Assembly: GCF_030704535.1 (NCBI RefSeq)
Contig: NC_081823.1
Span: forward strand, 2,326,501-2,390,500
Length of the DNA stretch: 64,000 bases
From: Vitis vinifera
Taxonomy: Eukaryota > Streptophyta > Magnoliopsida > Vitales > Vitaceae
Reading direction: 5' to 3'
In this document: in pieces, positions 50,401 through 61,880 of the stretch
Position numbering within the stretch: position 1 is the stretch's first letter
Layout of the letters: each line of letters begins with the position of its first letter
Program-made: the position numbers and the translations under genes
The notes under the pieces: model-generated
Seen by the model: only the letters and a program-made list of their open reading frames with translations
Database searches by the model: none
What the model was told of the DNA's origin: nothing

Positions 50401-53400
50401 ACAGTCTCAGCCCTGAGAATATAAATATTCAATTTTAGATCTGAAATCTGTTCTAGTATTTGGCTTTCCATGGGTGGAGCATTTTGAGGAGAAATAGAAT
50501 TTTTTTCAGAGGACGCTTGTAATTTGCACTTATGAGTTGCAGGAGTTAATTTATGCATAAAATTATGAAATCTGTTCTAGTTTGTAGTTTTCATAGGTAT
50601 AGCATTCTGAAGAGGGATAAGACTTTTTCAGAGGGTTCTGTGATGTGCATCTGTAAAGCTGCAGGAGTTAATTTATGCATGGTGGTAAAATCATCCTGGC
50701 CCACAGACAATGTTTCTGAGTAATCCAAGTTTCACATTGCCTGAAAAGATGAAAGCCTTTGAAAGATCTTGAAAAACTCCTGTCTACATTTGTGTGTTAC
50801 AATTAAATACTGCTGTTAACTAATGATTCAAACAGCTGAGACACTCATGGCAATTATTTGTTTTGTAGAATTTTGAAATTCAGAGAAGGTTGTTAAACAT
50901 GTGATGTTTTGTTGGTATAAAATTGTATTGCTACACTGATGATATGAATATGGAAAATTTTATTTAGACTTCATGTTGTACATTTCTTGAAGTCCTTTAT
51001 AATTTGCTATGCTTATAACAGTATGTACATGAGTCATGCACTACACTTTTTATTAGAAGAGAGAATTATAAATTGTTGGAAGTTAACATTTTTATATGAT
51101 CAACCTTGGGGGTGCTCATTCTTAGTGAGCATCTTGTCCTCCTCCTACCAACCATACAGTTGAAAAGAAAGCCAAAAATATCAAAGGCTAGAAAGACGGT
51201 ACACAAGTTAGAGGTTAAAAATCCCCTACAAAAGACACCCAATTGCTTGCTCCTTGCTTGGCTGAAACATCCACTTCATGATTTGTTAGTCATGGAGCCT
51301 AACTAAAAGTGCAATCAACCTCACTTGCAATATCTACAATTTGGTAGAGCCATACATCATCCTTAAATGGACCTCTTTTCTTTTTGGTCACCCTTGAAAT
51401 AACAATTGCAGCATTTTCTCCAAGCAAATATTGGAGAAACTCAAAGCTGTTGTCTGTTGAAGACCCTCCAAAAATAACAGATCTCTACCTCAATGGCCAA
51501 ACCCTCTCCAGTGAGGGTGGAATGAGCCCTCACTCAACTCTTTCTTCTATAATCTATATTTTATTAAAAAAAGAAAGATTATGGCACCTATTCTGCATCT
51601 AAGGTTTTTAGATTAGTTTTACCTTGTTTGATTCTTACACATTACTTATGTAGTTGTTTTGATGCTTTTATCATTCTAACAGTCGTCTTCATTTCTAGCT
51701 TGTGTTCTTCCCTAAACCTTTCCTTACTATCTTTGAAAGCTCAAATTTATTTCTACATTTTTTTTCCTGTATTTAGCAATTCATGGAGCTGAATTGCTAC
51801 TTTTAAGTTCACCACCTGCTGCTAGACATGTTATTGATGCTGCCTTTGATCGGCAAGGACGTGGTAGACATCTGGTAAGCACATCAGATCCTGTTGTTTT
51901 ATCTTTATATTCTTATCAGGTTTTATTTTTTTTTATTTTTTTATTTTTATTTCATTTTGTTTTAGCATGTTTAAAAGTAGGCAGACAGAGAAATATTTAA
52001 AGCGTTTTTTATTTTTATTTTTATTTTTATTTTTTATAATTAGTATATCAAGGGATCTTTATTACATCAGATCCTTTAAAATACAGATAGAGTTAGAAAA
52101 TTGTGGGCACCTTCCTTGGGACAAAAGATTTTAAGATAAGCAGGAAAGACAATATATGAAAGCAATTTTAGCAAGACTAGGAGTAAAGTGAAGTGATAAA
52201 GAAGATTAATGCCAAGAGATACAAAGGAAAAATTATTTTCATCATCTGGTTTTGGTCATTTATATAGGAAAGGGAGGTAGGAATGGATATTGCCATTGCT
52301 TGATTCAGTAGGCTAGGGGCCATAGGTTCCTTGGATGGTTACTTCTGGACTCTCAGGTAGGAAACTGCAGATTGGAGTCTGCATGTGGCCACTTCATACA
52401 ACAATATCTAAGCCGCAGGGTTCAAAATCTCGGTTGAGACCGGTACGACTCTGCCAAGTTGTATCTGCCTCTGCCATGGCCAGTACCGGACTGATACCTA
52501 AGTTGGATATTTTGTCAGCTTGTGAACAAACTTGGTTGAATTGAAGATAAATGAACAGTCTCAGAGTGAATCCCATGGAAACTTTGATACAACTCCAAGA
52601 TCATGTTGAGACTAAGCTATTTGGGTAATTGGTAATGGAAAAAAAAGGTAATATTGGAGTAGAAATGGTGGAGAAGATGAGAGGATCAAAACCCACGAAA
52701 ATGAAAAATACAGAGAGTTAAAGCCCTACATCTTCATCCTTTGGGTTTAGAGGAGAAATGGGTATCTTGAGAGAGAAGCAAAATAGAGAAAGCCGAATTG
52801 AAGCCCTAGGCATGGATTCACACAGAGAATAAGAAACATGTAGAGAGTGTGAAACGTAGAATGATCGGAACCGATGAAGAGAATGAGGAAAGCCATTAGA
52901 GGATTCCTACCAAGTAGATATTCAACAATGAATTTGAATTGTAGAGAGAAGTGCAAAAGCCCTAGCTCTTACACCCAACCTTTTCTCTTTGTTGTCTCTA
53001 TAAAATTCCAAACTTCTTTGTTTTCAGAAATTGGGAGGCAGCTGTTGCTATTTCTCAGCACGTGGTATATATGAGAAATTAATTTTATCTTAAATTCACA
53101 CGTGTTTCATTTCCTAAAGTTAAATGCAATATAACAAAACTTTTATTAATAAAACTATCAGTTCAAAGCGATCCACTGGTCATTACTCTGTGATAGGCTC
53201 TCTTGCTAGGGTTGGTGTTGGTTTTTCAAGCTATTTGGGTTTAGAGGAGAAATGGGTATCTTGAGAGAGATAGGTATTTGACCGGTGGATGGGAGTTATG
53301 GGTATCTAACAGAGATGAGGATTTGGGTTTTAAATAATATGTATTTGTTTTTTAAGTAGATAATGAGTATTTGGTGGGGATTTGGGTTTTAAATAATTTG

Positions 53401-56400
53401 ATGAAAATTATAATGATAAAAAATGAATATTAGACTTATATCAAATAAATAGGAAATGAATATTTATATAAAAATTAAAATTAATGAATATATTTTATAA
53501 GAAAAATTATATTTATTTTTTTAAAGATGAATCATGGTTTTATTTTTTTAATAATTGAAAATATTTAAAAAAAAATTCAAAATATTTAATTTAAACAATT
53601 TTTTATAAACAAAATTTACTTTTTATTATTTTCATCTTCAATAAGAAATATTTATTATCAAGTGATTAAATTAAAATATTTTTAGAGATTTTTAATATTA
53701 TTATAAATCATCCCAAAAGTATGCTTTTATTATAATTTGAATAATTTTAATATAATAGAAGTTTATTTTATTAAATTTTTACTCTACTTATTTGTATTTA
53801 ATTTTTTAATAATTTTCATAATTTTTTAAAATTATTTTGAGCTCTTAAATTATAATTTTTTGCGTATCACCCGATACCGAGACCGATGTGCCTCAGGACC
53901 TCCCAAGTCAATGACTGATACAGCGACTTTGAACTATGCTAAGCAGTTAATGGAATTGAAGAATTTGTGGGTCCCTTAAATGACCTATGCGTGAGAACTT
54001 TCTCTATTTTTTTTTTATTTATCCTTTTTCATGTTTTCATTTTGAATTCAAATTGAATATGTTCATTTCTCAAACATATTTCTTAGCTTTAGGTTCAAAG
54101 TAGCCGGTGCTGTTTATAGGTACTATTGTCTATCTATTATCTGCATAGTTTATGCTGGCTTTTATAAAATAGTGCCCTTTTTCTTTTTCTTTTTCTTTTT
54201 TTTTGCTTTATTTTTTGTTATTTATTGGGATCAAAAACAAGATAATCCATTGCATTAAACTTGTTAATTATGATAAAGGATGAGAAATCCTTCCAAAATT
54301 TACAAAACACTCATCAAAAAGAAATAGTATGCCTATAACTTGAAATCTCATGGAGGAACCAGAATAGAGTACAACCCAAGATCGTACCACACATTTCTCA
54401 CATGATGGATTTTTTATTCGATCTCTTGTATTTAGGGTATCGATCATTTGTTTGGTGGTGACAGTGTCCTGGGAGTCTATCTTATAAATTTCTGGTTTGT
54501 ATTTCTACATAAAATGCTTCTGGCATAGTGTCATGGAAAAAACTAATATCTGACTCTTGTAATTTACAATTTTACATTGCTAATATTGTTCCCTTAAATC
54601 ATGTTCCTTATGCAACACTCCCATTAGGTTTAATAATTTATTTAGTGCAGTTGGTTCTAATTGTGTCAAATAGTGGTCCTTGAGGTGTGGTTAAAGTGGC
54701 AAAGGGCTTGGTTGGGTATCTTGGAGGTTCCAGGTTTGATACTCAACAAGGGGAAAAAAGTTACCTATGAAAAAGTAAAATAAAAAAGTGTCAGTTTTTA
54801 GGAGAATGGCCCAGCTCCCAACTGTCACATAAGAAGCTAAGTGAGAATTGATAGACAGGTGGAAACAGTAGAATATCTCTTTTCCTGCTACATGTCACTA
54901 CAAAAACACAATGGCTATATAAATCACCCATAAGCAACAGTCATTATAAATCCAATGAAATCATAAGCATATAGAGCCCTCTCTTGTTCCCCTGGAGTAA
55001 TGTCTTTTAATATTTTTATAAAGGGGTGGGAAAATTCTGCTCTGCTAATAACCCGTCATTTTCTATTCCCTTTTTGTCTTTTTGACTGATTCCACACTTA
55101 AATCTTGCAATTCAAGCTTACACTTGTACCCATCAAGAGGAGTGTTAAAATATAAAATTTTGAAACTGATGTTTTGTAGGTTCAGGTTCATGAAAATGAA
55201 ATTAATATATATATATATGGAATACATGTATCCTGATTGATACTGCTCGCAAATTATGTTGCAGGCTGCATTGCATGCTCTTGGAAACATATCTGGAGAA
55301 ACTAGATCAGAAAACAAGATAATGCTGAACAATGATGCAGAAGAAAGCCTCCAGCACCTGATCTATGAATCAGCATCCAAGAGTCCAAAGCTGACTCCAT
55401 CAGTTAATAGTTTTTATTTTTCCTTTTACTGCTCATTTCTTGTTTCATTGCATTAGTTCAGTGACTCCAGTTTTCTTGTATTTTAATCAAATAATTTTTT
55501 TTTTTAAACCACTCCTCTAATTCAAATTTATGAATAAAAAATTATAGGCGACAAGTCACCAAATTTTGCTTCCTAGGGTGCTGATGGTGTTCCTGCATCT
55601 TGCACTTGAAGTATTTTATTTTTTTTTCCTATTTGGCATAAATTCAGCTAGTGTTAATATCATTTTAAGTGCTAATTCTACCGTTTTGGCTGAATATGAA
55701 TGTTTATTCCTTGCTATTCTTCTCTTTTCCTTTGCCTTTTATTGTTCAGAAATTTTACCAGTATGGTGGTGATTTTGGCAGGGTCTTTTTCTATCAGTTC
55801 TTCAACAGGATGCAGAAGTTCGTCTGGCGGTGAGAATCTTACAAGAGTAACAAATTTCCAGTTTAGTTGGGATCCATTTGATTCTCAGAAAGAACAAAGG
55901 AAAGAAAAAGAAAATTGTTAAATGAAAGTGGTTTCCTTCTTAAACATTTAATGCATTTTCCTTTATATCCTTCATTCTTTCTTAGAAACAAATGGAGGTT
56001 TAGTGGAGCCAAAGATATGGAACTGTAAAAAGCCAATGTATAAAAGCGGTTTCCTCTTTCAACCAATCACAGTTAAAATGACACCCTTAAAGCCACCCTT
56101 AAAGCCACCATTTCATCAATCATGACTAGTCCTTTGGAGCTTATGCTGCTGGGTTGTGAAGCATAACTCTTGCTTCTTGAACTGTCATATTCATTTTCTA
56201 TGAAATGAATTATTTGTTTGTGATATATGTATAAACATGTGTATGATATATATATATATATATATAGATGGATAATTCTATGTTCACCATATAAGTTGAA
56301 GTCAAGAAGGTTTTGGCCTAACTACCCAAGTGGCTGTACCTGCATGAGTCTATTTAATTAGGTCTAGTGTGTGCTTGGTGATTATAGTTTCCTGTCATCT

Positions 56401-57846
56401 TTTCTAAAAAAAATTTAATGTGCCATATGAATCTTTTCAGGGTTATAGAGTAATAACTGGCCTGGTGGCACGGCCATGGTGCCTGATGGAGATTTGCTCA
56501 AAACAAGAAATAGTAAACATAATTACTGGTGCACATTCTGAAACCACAAAAATAGGTATGCCTTCTTGTTGCTATATTCATCATCATTATCGCAGATTCG
56601 CAGCCATCATCTCATGTTACTTGTTTGGATATTATGGCATCCTTCTATGGTGAAATATTAATAAAAATATGAAGTAGACAAAATGGGTTATGGCATCTCA
56701 AATGAGTGCTGCTTGAACAACCGATCATTGTAATAGAAATGGGGCAACTATTTCTAATTAAGGAATTCATGAATTCCTTCCATATGACACCCACATTTCA
56801 GAACTAGAATACCATTGTCTAAACTAGCTAATATTTGATAATTTTGATTTTCAATGCTCCATTAAAGATGGGCTAAAGTGGCCATGTCAAATATGTTTTC
56901 TCTTTCAAATTTTATGCTACCAAGTGTTTGATGATCGGTGCACTCTGATTCATGTGTTTGAGATGGATAAAAATATTCAGTCTTCCAATAAGATATTTGT
57001 ATATTGGAGCCTTGCAGCAATGTTTTCATACAGAAACTGGAATTTCTTTGTTGTGGCCCTGGGTGAACCACTGGTGTCTTCTTTTTTGGTGGTGTGGGGA
57101 AGGGGGCGCGCTGGAATGTGATGCTTTTGATTAGTTTTCAGCTCTCCCACTAAGAAGATTGGAATGTGATGCTTTTGAATTAGCTTTTAGCTTTCCCGCT
57201 TCTTTTTGGTGATGTTTGTCTTATTGTTTGCTTTCATCTGTCATTTGCATTCTGTATTAGCACAAGACAAAATGATCTCCTCCTCTGTTGTTTCATGAAG
57301 CTTTCAACTGAATTTGTTGGATTCTTTTATTCTTTTAATGGGATTGATGAAAATTTTCAGGCATGGAAGCTAAATACAATTGTTGCAAGGCAATTCATTG
57401 GGTCTTCATGTCATCAAGTAAACTTACCAGTGATCCTGCTCTCACCGGAATAGCTGAAAAGGTGTGATTAGATCCCTCAATATACAAATTCCCATGCACA
57501 GCCAACTTGTCATCATGCTAAAACTCAACCCCAGATGCATCTAGACTAGCGTCATAGCATACATGTATTATTGGACCTAATACACGCTACATTTCATCAA
57601 AATGCTTGATGCATAAGGAACTCTGCACCTTAAACTTAAAGTAATGTGTGAGCATCAATCCTCACCCATAAAATAGAAGGAAAATATAGCATTAGAACTA
57701 TCTAGTTTTTGACTGATGGATTTTTTTTTTTTTTTTTTCTGTTCTTTTTCTTGTTGCAGTTGCAAGAAGCTGTTAGAAGGGGTCCTTATCTTGCAAGAAA
57801 GCTTCAGGAAGCTCAACCTGTAGTAATGACAGCTGACAGATTTTAG
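32464..57846 (+). CDS. PSMD5/S5b-like 26S proteasome assembly chaperone (ARM repeat), 17 exons
   Basis: Exons: 32464-32533, 32616-32679, 34802-34910, 37628-37690, 39542-39645, 40154-40220, 40321-40392, 42568-42729, 47314-47387, 47489-47586, 49872-49979, 51777-51874, 55265-55402, 55782-55829, 56441-56555, 57361-57461, 57760-57846. All phases agree; the sum is 1578 bases, 525 residues. The product is a run of Leu-rich ARM/HEAT helices (for example VPAAQLIVEHDIYPLLLDCL, VRVLALVVKLFSVSSS, HLAALHALGNISGETR, AGYRVITGLVARPWCL) and ends EAQPVVMTADRF. It matches the eukaryotic PSMD5/S5b family (yeast Hsm3 functional counterpart), which binds Rpt ATPases during assembly of the 19S base and is not part of the mature proteasome. 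Arabidopsis At3g15180 is the likely orthologue (from memory). Introns make up 94 percent of the locus and hold several L1 fragments. Exon 9 uses an unusual AAG acceptor just before LAEIQHG, the least certain junction. Confidence 0.92.
33577..33704. repeat. 64-bp tandem duplication in PSMD5 intron 2
   Basis: Two copies start at 33577 (GTCCTTTCTGTGGAGC) and 33641 (GTCCTTTGTACGGAGC) and both contain AACAAGAAAGTAGAGTTTTCC-like sequence. An ORF over this stretch (33529-33924) has no family features. Confidence 0.6.
35480..36580 (-). mobile_element. L1-type LINE fragment (zf-RVT region) in PSMD5 intron 3
   Basis: The minus strand of 35554-35805 encodes WFGMCKMREKAANHLLICCP followed by VLALLWRNW, the Cys-His zinc-binding module found after reverse transcriptase in plant L1 ORF2 (C-x2-C ... 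NHLL-x2-CP). Frame breaks are present. The right limit is approximate; upstream ORF2 sequence continues to about 36.5 kb in decayed form. Antisense to the host gene. Confidence 0.65.
38210..39180. mobile_element. Probable retroelement remnant in PSMD5 intron 4
   Basis: A T-rich run near 38228-38250, followed by AAGCAAACAGAGTGCATATTGATAAGTG, resembles the antisense tail of the L1 copies nearby, and (AAT)n-type repeats follow at 38327-38350. From 38820 a plus-strand stretch (GGCAAAAAAATTCTTTTTGGCGGAGA...TGGTGGG) looks like LINE ORF2 sequence. No intact domain is seen; borders are guesses. Confidence 0.35.
40860..41270. other. Less AT-rich segment of PSMD5 intron 7
   Basis: A minus-strand ORF (40884-41246, 120 codons) covers this stretch but shows repeated phrases (GFRTLTSPLGFQHPHQP) and no recognised domain. 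Probably repeat-derived; not called as a gene. Confidence 0.3.
41500..41992 (+). mobile_element. 5'-truncated L1 insertion with poly(A) and target duplication
   Basis: The stretch encodes the C-terminal end of an L1 ORF2 (NRIAFEDDVLSIQRLK, SFVCFLWSETKMF, DGPLTLIGF) with frame breaks, then an A-rich tail (TAATAATAAAAAAATAAAAAA). It is flanked by ATCCAGGACTAC (41488-41499) and ATCCAGGATTAC (41993-42004), a 12-bp target-site duplication with one difference. About 490 bp, sense orientation in PSMD5 intron 7. Confidence 0.8.
42891..43663 (-). mobile_element. Antisense L1-like fragment with duplicated 3' end
   Basis: Starts with a 162-bp tandem duplication (TATTAATATAAGCGCC at 42891 and TATTGATATAAGTGCC at 43053); both copies contain TAGGCACAATCCATGTGCAC and GACCAGGTAGCCTATCCCTAT. 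The sequence then runs on as antisense LINE-like DNA to 43663, where the next L1 insertion interrupts it; the fragment resumes at 44482. Confidence 0.6.
43679..44466 (+). mobile_element. 5'-truncated L1 insertion with perfect target duplication
   Basis: The element is flanked by identical 15-base AATCAAAGGATCTTA copies (43664-43678 and 44467-44481; the first As overlap the tail). It encodes the last part of L1 ORF2 including the zinc module CYVCKAEEEMGDHILLHCP followed by SILWQLVFALF, with one frameshift near 43830, and ends in an A-rich tail (AAAAAAAAATAAAAAAATAA). About 790 bp, sense orientation, nested in an older antisense LINE fragment in PSMD5 intron 8. Confidence 0.9.
44482..45200 (-). 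mobile_element. Antisense L1 fragments in PSMD5 intron 8
   Basis: Bases 44482-44660 continue the fragment interrupted at 43663. At 44712-44915 the minus strand encodes HSFVCNFWSWTKMFIDDG and SLISFVDWSGG, the C-terminal end of the same L1 ORF2 family as at 2735-2990 and 41500-41992. Beyond 44940 the origin is unclear. Confidence 0.6.
45695..45950. repeat. 128-bp tandem duplication in PSMD5 intron 8
   Basis: Two copies start with GAGTTCATATATAATCATG at 45695 and 45823 and share AAAGATCATCATAGTTGATAG and ATAGATGAACATTAATACT. The surrounding 45200-46280 is rich in short direct and inverted GAGGCTT/AAGCCTC motifs and looks like a decayed element. Confidence 0.75.
46280..47130 (-). mobile_element. 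LINE reverse transcriptase remnant in PSMD5 intron 8
   Basis: On the minus strand, 46740-46880 encodes ISHLLFVDDTLLFCEVDWSY. This is the reverse transcriptase catalytic motif of plant L1 elements, where (F/Y)xDD carries two catalytic Asp. Stops and frame breaks surround it (for example after REPFVL), so it is dead. It precedes, in minus-strand order, the L1 tail at 44712-44915 and may be the same insertion split by 45.2-46.3 kb. Confidence 0.75.
47741..48070. repeat. 165-bp tandem duplication in PSMD5 intron 10
   Basis: TACTAAATAT(G/T)CTGTAGCCTGG occurs at 47741 and 47906, followed in both by GATTATAGATT, CTGTGCAGTGGTGA and GCCTTTTTATGACA. A partial third copy of the inner part (GCAGCCTTTTCACAGCATTG) begins near 48043. 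Confidence 0.75.
50061..50090. repeat. (AT)5(GT)10 microsatellite in PSMD5 intron 11
   Basis: Five AT units run directly into ten GT units, followed by a short ATGT repeat. Likely length-polymorphic. Confidence 0.9.
52418..53936. mobile_element. Degenerate TIR element in PSMD5 intron 12
   Basis: The left end GGGTTCAAAATCTCGGT (52418-52434) is roughly inverted at the right end (ACAGCGACTTTGAACTATGC, 53920-53939). Next to both ends lie CGGT/ACCG-rich blocks (GAGACCGGTACGACTC on the left, CCGATACCGAGACCG on the right). No transposase is seen. An exact 36-base direct repeat occurs inside at 52741-52776 and 53235-53270. The ends are imperfect, so the call is tentative. Confidence 0.4.
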
Positions 57847-60239
57847 GTTCCTCCCAATAGCTGTAACCATATCAGTCAATCATGAGGCCTTTTTCCGCCC
57901 CTCAGGTGTGGCCTTTACCATCTAACATGTACAAATTACAGTATGTTACTGGAATTCTCTCTTAGGTTCAACATAAAACCACAGACCTTCTAATGTACTG
58001 GAAACACAGTGAGAAAGTTTCCACCTCAGTTGACATAACCATGGAATGTTTTAGCACTCTGAAGTAAACTTATTTTCACTGGATGAACCGCTCATGAAAC
58101 AATGGAAGAACCTTGCAAAATTAATTTTGTGCACCCAATTTCGAGTTTTGATATCATGAACCCAAATGCTGTTTGGGTTTGTGAGATTGAAACAAAAAGA
58201 GCAAGAGAATGGAGTACACAAAGGGAGAATTTGGAAGCTGATACCCACGACTCCCAACTTCTGTTGCAAGATCCCAAACTGCATGTAAGTCTTCTGTGAT
58301 TTCCCAGCTCCCAAATGGAGCTCGGGAACCTTTTGTTGGGATTCATTAGGTTCTTCCTAGAAATGTCAGGGCATGGTCTCAAGGTGGGAAAAAGAGACAG
58401 AAGCATTTCGAGAATGGCCCCCATTTGCCTATTTTAGTGCATCTAGAGAAAACATAATGCCAGAACTTTGAGAGGAGGAGCTCGAAATAATTTCCTCCTG
58501 TTTGGTTTATCATAGAAAATATGAAAGATAATTAAATATAAATTAAAATTTGATGTATTTTTAAATTATTCAATTAGTATGTAGGATAAGTTCGAAGAAT
58601 CATGTAAAAATAAGTTACTAAGTTTAAATCTAGTTTTTTTTTTTCTTTATTTTCTTTTTCTCCAATTTTAAACATAGCTTATAAGATTGGACCGACTCCA
58701 TCCCTAAGGGGGGCTTGTTCTCCCTATGTGGGATTTTATTGATAAGGTGGGTTTAGTGTATAGACTTGTTCTTACATTTCTTAGGGCCTTTCAAAATTTG
58801 ATACGGTTCTTATCAAACTTTTAATCTAAACTATTCAAAGTATATGTGATAAAATTTGAATCATTGCATGAAGGTATAAATAAATGAGATCAAAGTTCGA
58901 GTAAATGAGATTAGGTTAGAAAGAAAATGAAAAAACCAAAACACGAAGCAATGAAATCGTATAAGAGGATCAAAGTGATAGGGTGCAGATGCAATGCAAT
59001 GGGATCTTGTTTGCACACATGATAATCATCTGAAGGACGATGTTTAAGACCCATTTTAGTAGGGTCTGGGGTTCAAGGAAAAAATGTTCACACAACATTG
59101 AATGAAAATGAGTGTTGATCAAAGCACATTTAACAGATACAACTTGGCAAATCAATTCCCAAATGAACTCTCAAGGCTATCTTCATGCAGCATCAGTTAT
59201 ATATGTGAATATAAACACACGTAACTGCTATAAGAAGATCTACTTTATTAGAGAGCATCAAGTGTATTTTTGAGAAATTTAAAACAACAAAAACCAAAAA
59301 CAACAAGTTTGTTTGATTGCTGTTTTTGAAAATTGTTCTAGAAAATAGTTTTTGAGAATAATTTTTAAGAACGATTGTTTGTGTTTTCATAAAAAAAATT
59401 GTGTTTGAGAATTGAATTTTGAAAAACAGTTTTTTATTCTAAAAAACAAAAACAAAACATATTTGGTTGAGTTAATAATTTTTTTTTTAGAATAAATAAA
59501 ATAAAAAACATGTTTGAAAGTTATTTTTTTAAAATTAATAAAGTATTTTCTTCCATTAACTTGATATTATAAATAAATAAATAATTTTCATATACATAAT
59601 TCATTTAAATTAAACAAAAATTATTTCATTTTGAAATTTTTACACTAGTTATAATTTTCTTAAACAAATAATGAATTTATCATAATGTGTAAACATATTA
59701 ATTTCAATAATTTAAGGAAGAAGAAAGGGTTTGTGGGTAGGGGTGTGGTAGTTGGGTAGAGCTCACCTTTGAGGAAACACAAAAAACAACTAAGAAAACA
59801 AAAAAAAAAAAAAATCTATTCTTTAAACAGTGAAAAAACAATGAAAACATCTTTTTATTATTCTAAAAAAAGTGGTTTTTGAAAACACAGAAAACACAAA
59901 ATAACAAAAACACACCTCCTTCCCCAAACAAGTTTTTTGTGTTTTTTATTTTCAAGAACAAAAAACAGTTCTTGAAAATAGGAACTAAACATGCCCAAAA
60001 AGATTGTTGGGTAAGAGAATTCCTTATATCACCTCAACCCAACTCAATAAACACCCTTTTGGCCATTCTGCCCCAAAAGTCCCAGCACACTTGACTTCAA
60101 CACCTCTCATACGTATGGAGTCTCCAGTTCAAAAGAAGCTGAACGGTTTTGTATCTTTCAAAATAGGTGAAGCCAAGCTTTTTCTTTTCTATTCATTTTC
60201 TTCTTCAGTTCTCATTAAGTCCCAACTTCCAAGTAGAAC
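57847..60239. other. Intergenic between convergent PSMD5-like and PPR genes
   Basis: Includes the 3' UTR of the PSMD5-like gene. Bases 59300-60000 are A/T-run-rich; a block at 59307-59350 (TTTGTTTGATTGCTGTTTTTG) is roughly inverted near 59925-59995 (CAAACAAG...CAAGAACAAAAAACAG), as in a decayed MITE. No gene recognised. Confidence 0.5.
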
Positions 60240-61880
60240 TTAAAACGCCCTCTTCTTCTTCCCCCTTCTAGTTGAAGGCCTTATGGAATCAGCCTTGTTT
60301 CTCGCCCCCTTCCCCTCTGGTTCAGCTTCTCTTTCCTTTAACTTGATGTTCATGGCATTCACCAACAACGTTGTCCTTGGCTCTGGCACCATTCCCATCA
60401 ATGTCATCTGCTTGAAATAACTCAAGGCATCGTCCATCCTTCCCTTGTCATAAAGCCCATGAATCATAATAGTATATGTTCGCTGATCAGGTCCCATCCC
60501 ATTTCTCTCCATCTCATCCAAAGTAGACCTCAATTTTAATTCATAACCCCAGTCCATATACAACTTTAAAATTAAATTGTAGCAATCACTGTTCATCCTG
60601 CATCCATTTCTCTCCATCCTCTCCAAAATCCCAGGAACTTCCTCTGGTTTCTTTGTGGACTTCAACAAGTAACCATAAGTTCTAGCATTTGGCAAACAAC
60701 CCTTCTGTTCCATGTCATCCAACAGCTCATAAACCTTTTCAAACCGCTGAATCTTGCACAAATGCTTGATGAGCGAGTTGTAAGTCGCGACATCAGGCTG
60801 GCAATCTCGCTCATTCATCTCCCTCAAAACTTCCAGAGCTTCGGGAATCCGCTTCTTGAAACACAATGCATCAATGATGCAATTGCAGATTGCCACATCT
60901 GGATTGCACCCCTTCTCCCACATTGCTTGAAACAGCTTCACAGCAGTACTCAATTTCCCTGCCTTTGTCAATGAATTTATGAAAATCCCGTATGTGAACT
61001 TATCAGGTTTGCACTTAGATGTGATTATATCATTCCAAAACCTCTTGGCTTCACGCAAACTCCCAAGCACACACCATCCATTGAGGATGACATTCATAGA
61101 CTTTATATCAGGTGGGAATTCATTCTTCTTGGAATGGAACAAAAACTCAGCCATTTCAACATGTTTATACCTGCACAATGACATCAAAAGTGTCTGAAAT
61201 GCAATCAAATCAAGCTCGAATCCAAGCCCTTTCCTCTTATAGAAAATCTTCACTGCCTCTTCTGTCTTATGTGCAGCTGCATATCTATTAAGCAAAACCC
61301 CAAAAGTCCTCTCATTGACAAGGCCTTTTCTCTTAGACATTTCGTCGAACAATTGGGTCATTTCATGGAACCGCCTCATTCGACCTAGAATGTCAAGAAT
61401 TTCATTGTGGACGCCACACCCAGGTGAATATCCACTTTCTATACCACATCTGGACGCCCAATTGAAGAACACATATGCGGGTCTCCAGTCGGAACGGTGC
61501 CGTTTAAGCACATCGAGGACCAAATCATCGGTCAGTGAGAGTCTGCATTGGTGGAGAGCTCCCTCGATCTCAGAAACTGAGCTGTCTCTGTAAGTTTTGA
61601 GGAGATTTTGGACTTCGAGAGCGGTTTCGCCATCTGGGTCTCGTCGGAACACCTCGCGTTTGCCGGGATCAGCAACCAAGCCAACAAACTCGTCTCTTTC
61701 AAACCCTTCTCTGAAATTAAATTCAGAGTTCGGGTTCTGTGTGCTGTGAAAATGCTGATTGGGAATAATGTGAGGAAGGATCGGGTGCTTTCTTCTGGGT
61801 TGGGTTAGGAATTCGAATTTGAATTTCAGTTGGGTGTTTACGCGGGAATAGAGTTTCAACATTTGGAATCTGGAATGCAT
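60240..61880 (-). CDS. P-class pentatricopeptide repeat protein, intronless
   Basis: A single uninterrupted frame of 546 residues. The first 55 residues are rich in Arg, Lys, Ser and Gln with few acidic residues (LKLYSRVNTQLKFKFEF...), as expected of an organelle, probably mitochondrial, presequence. About ten 35-residue PPR motifs run from about 155 to 515, for example FTYGIFINSLTKAGKL and ATYNSLIKHLCKIQRF, ending in PD or similar. The tail is basic (RRGKKKRAF). There is no E or DYW domain, so this is P class: such proteins bind organelle RNA and act in processing, stability or translation. The RNA target is unknown. A second in-frame Met (residue 7) is an alternative start. Arabidopsis At3g15200 is a candidate orthologue by position and class (from memory). 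Confidence 0.92.
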   Translation of the reverse strand: MHSRFQMLKLYSRVNTQLKFKFEFLTQPRRKHPILPHIIPNQHFHSTQNPNSEFNFREGFERDEFVGLVADPGKREVFRRDPDGETALEVQNLLKTYRDSSVSEIEGALHQCRLSLTDDLVLDVLKRHRSDWRPAYVFFNWASRCGIESGYSPGCGVHNEILDILGRMRRFHEMTQLFDEMSKRKGLVNERTFGVLLNRYAAAHKTEEAVKIFYKRKGLGFELDLIAFQTLLMSLCRYKHVEMAEFLFHSKKNEFPPDIKSMNVILNGWCVLGSLREAKRFWNDIITSKCKPDKFTYGIFINSLTKAGKLSTAVKLFQAMWEKGCNPDVAICNCIIDALCFKKRIPEALEVLREMNERDCQPDVATYNSLIKHLCKIQRFEKVYELLDDMEQKGCLPNARTYGYLLKSTKKPEEVPGILERMERNGCRMNSDCYNLILKLYMDWGYELKLRSTLDEMERNGMGPDQRTYTIMIHGLYDKGRMDDALSYFKQMTLMGMVPEPRTTLLVNAMNIKLKEREAEPEGKGARNKADSIRPSTRRGKKKRAF

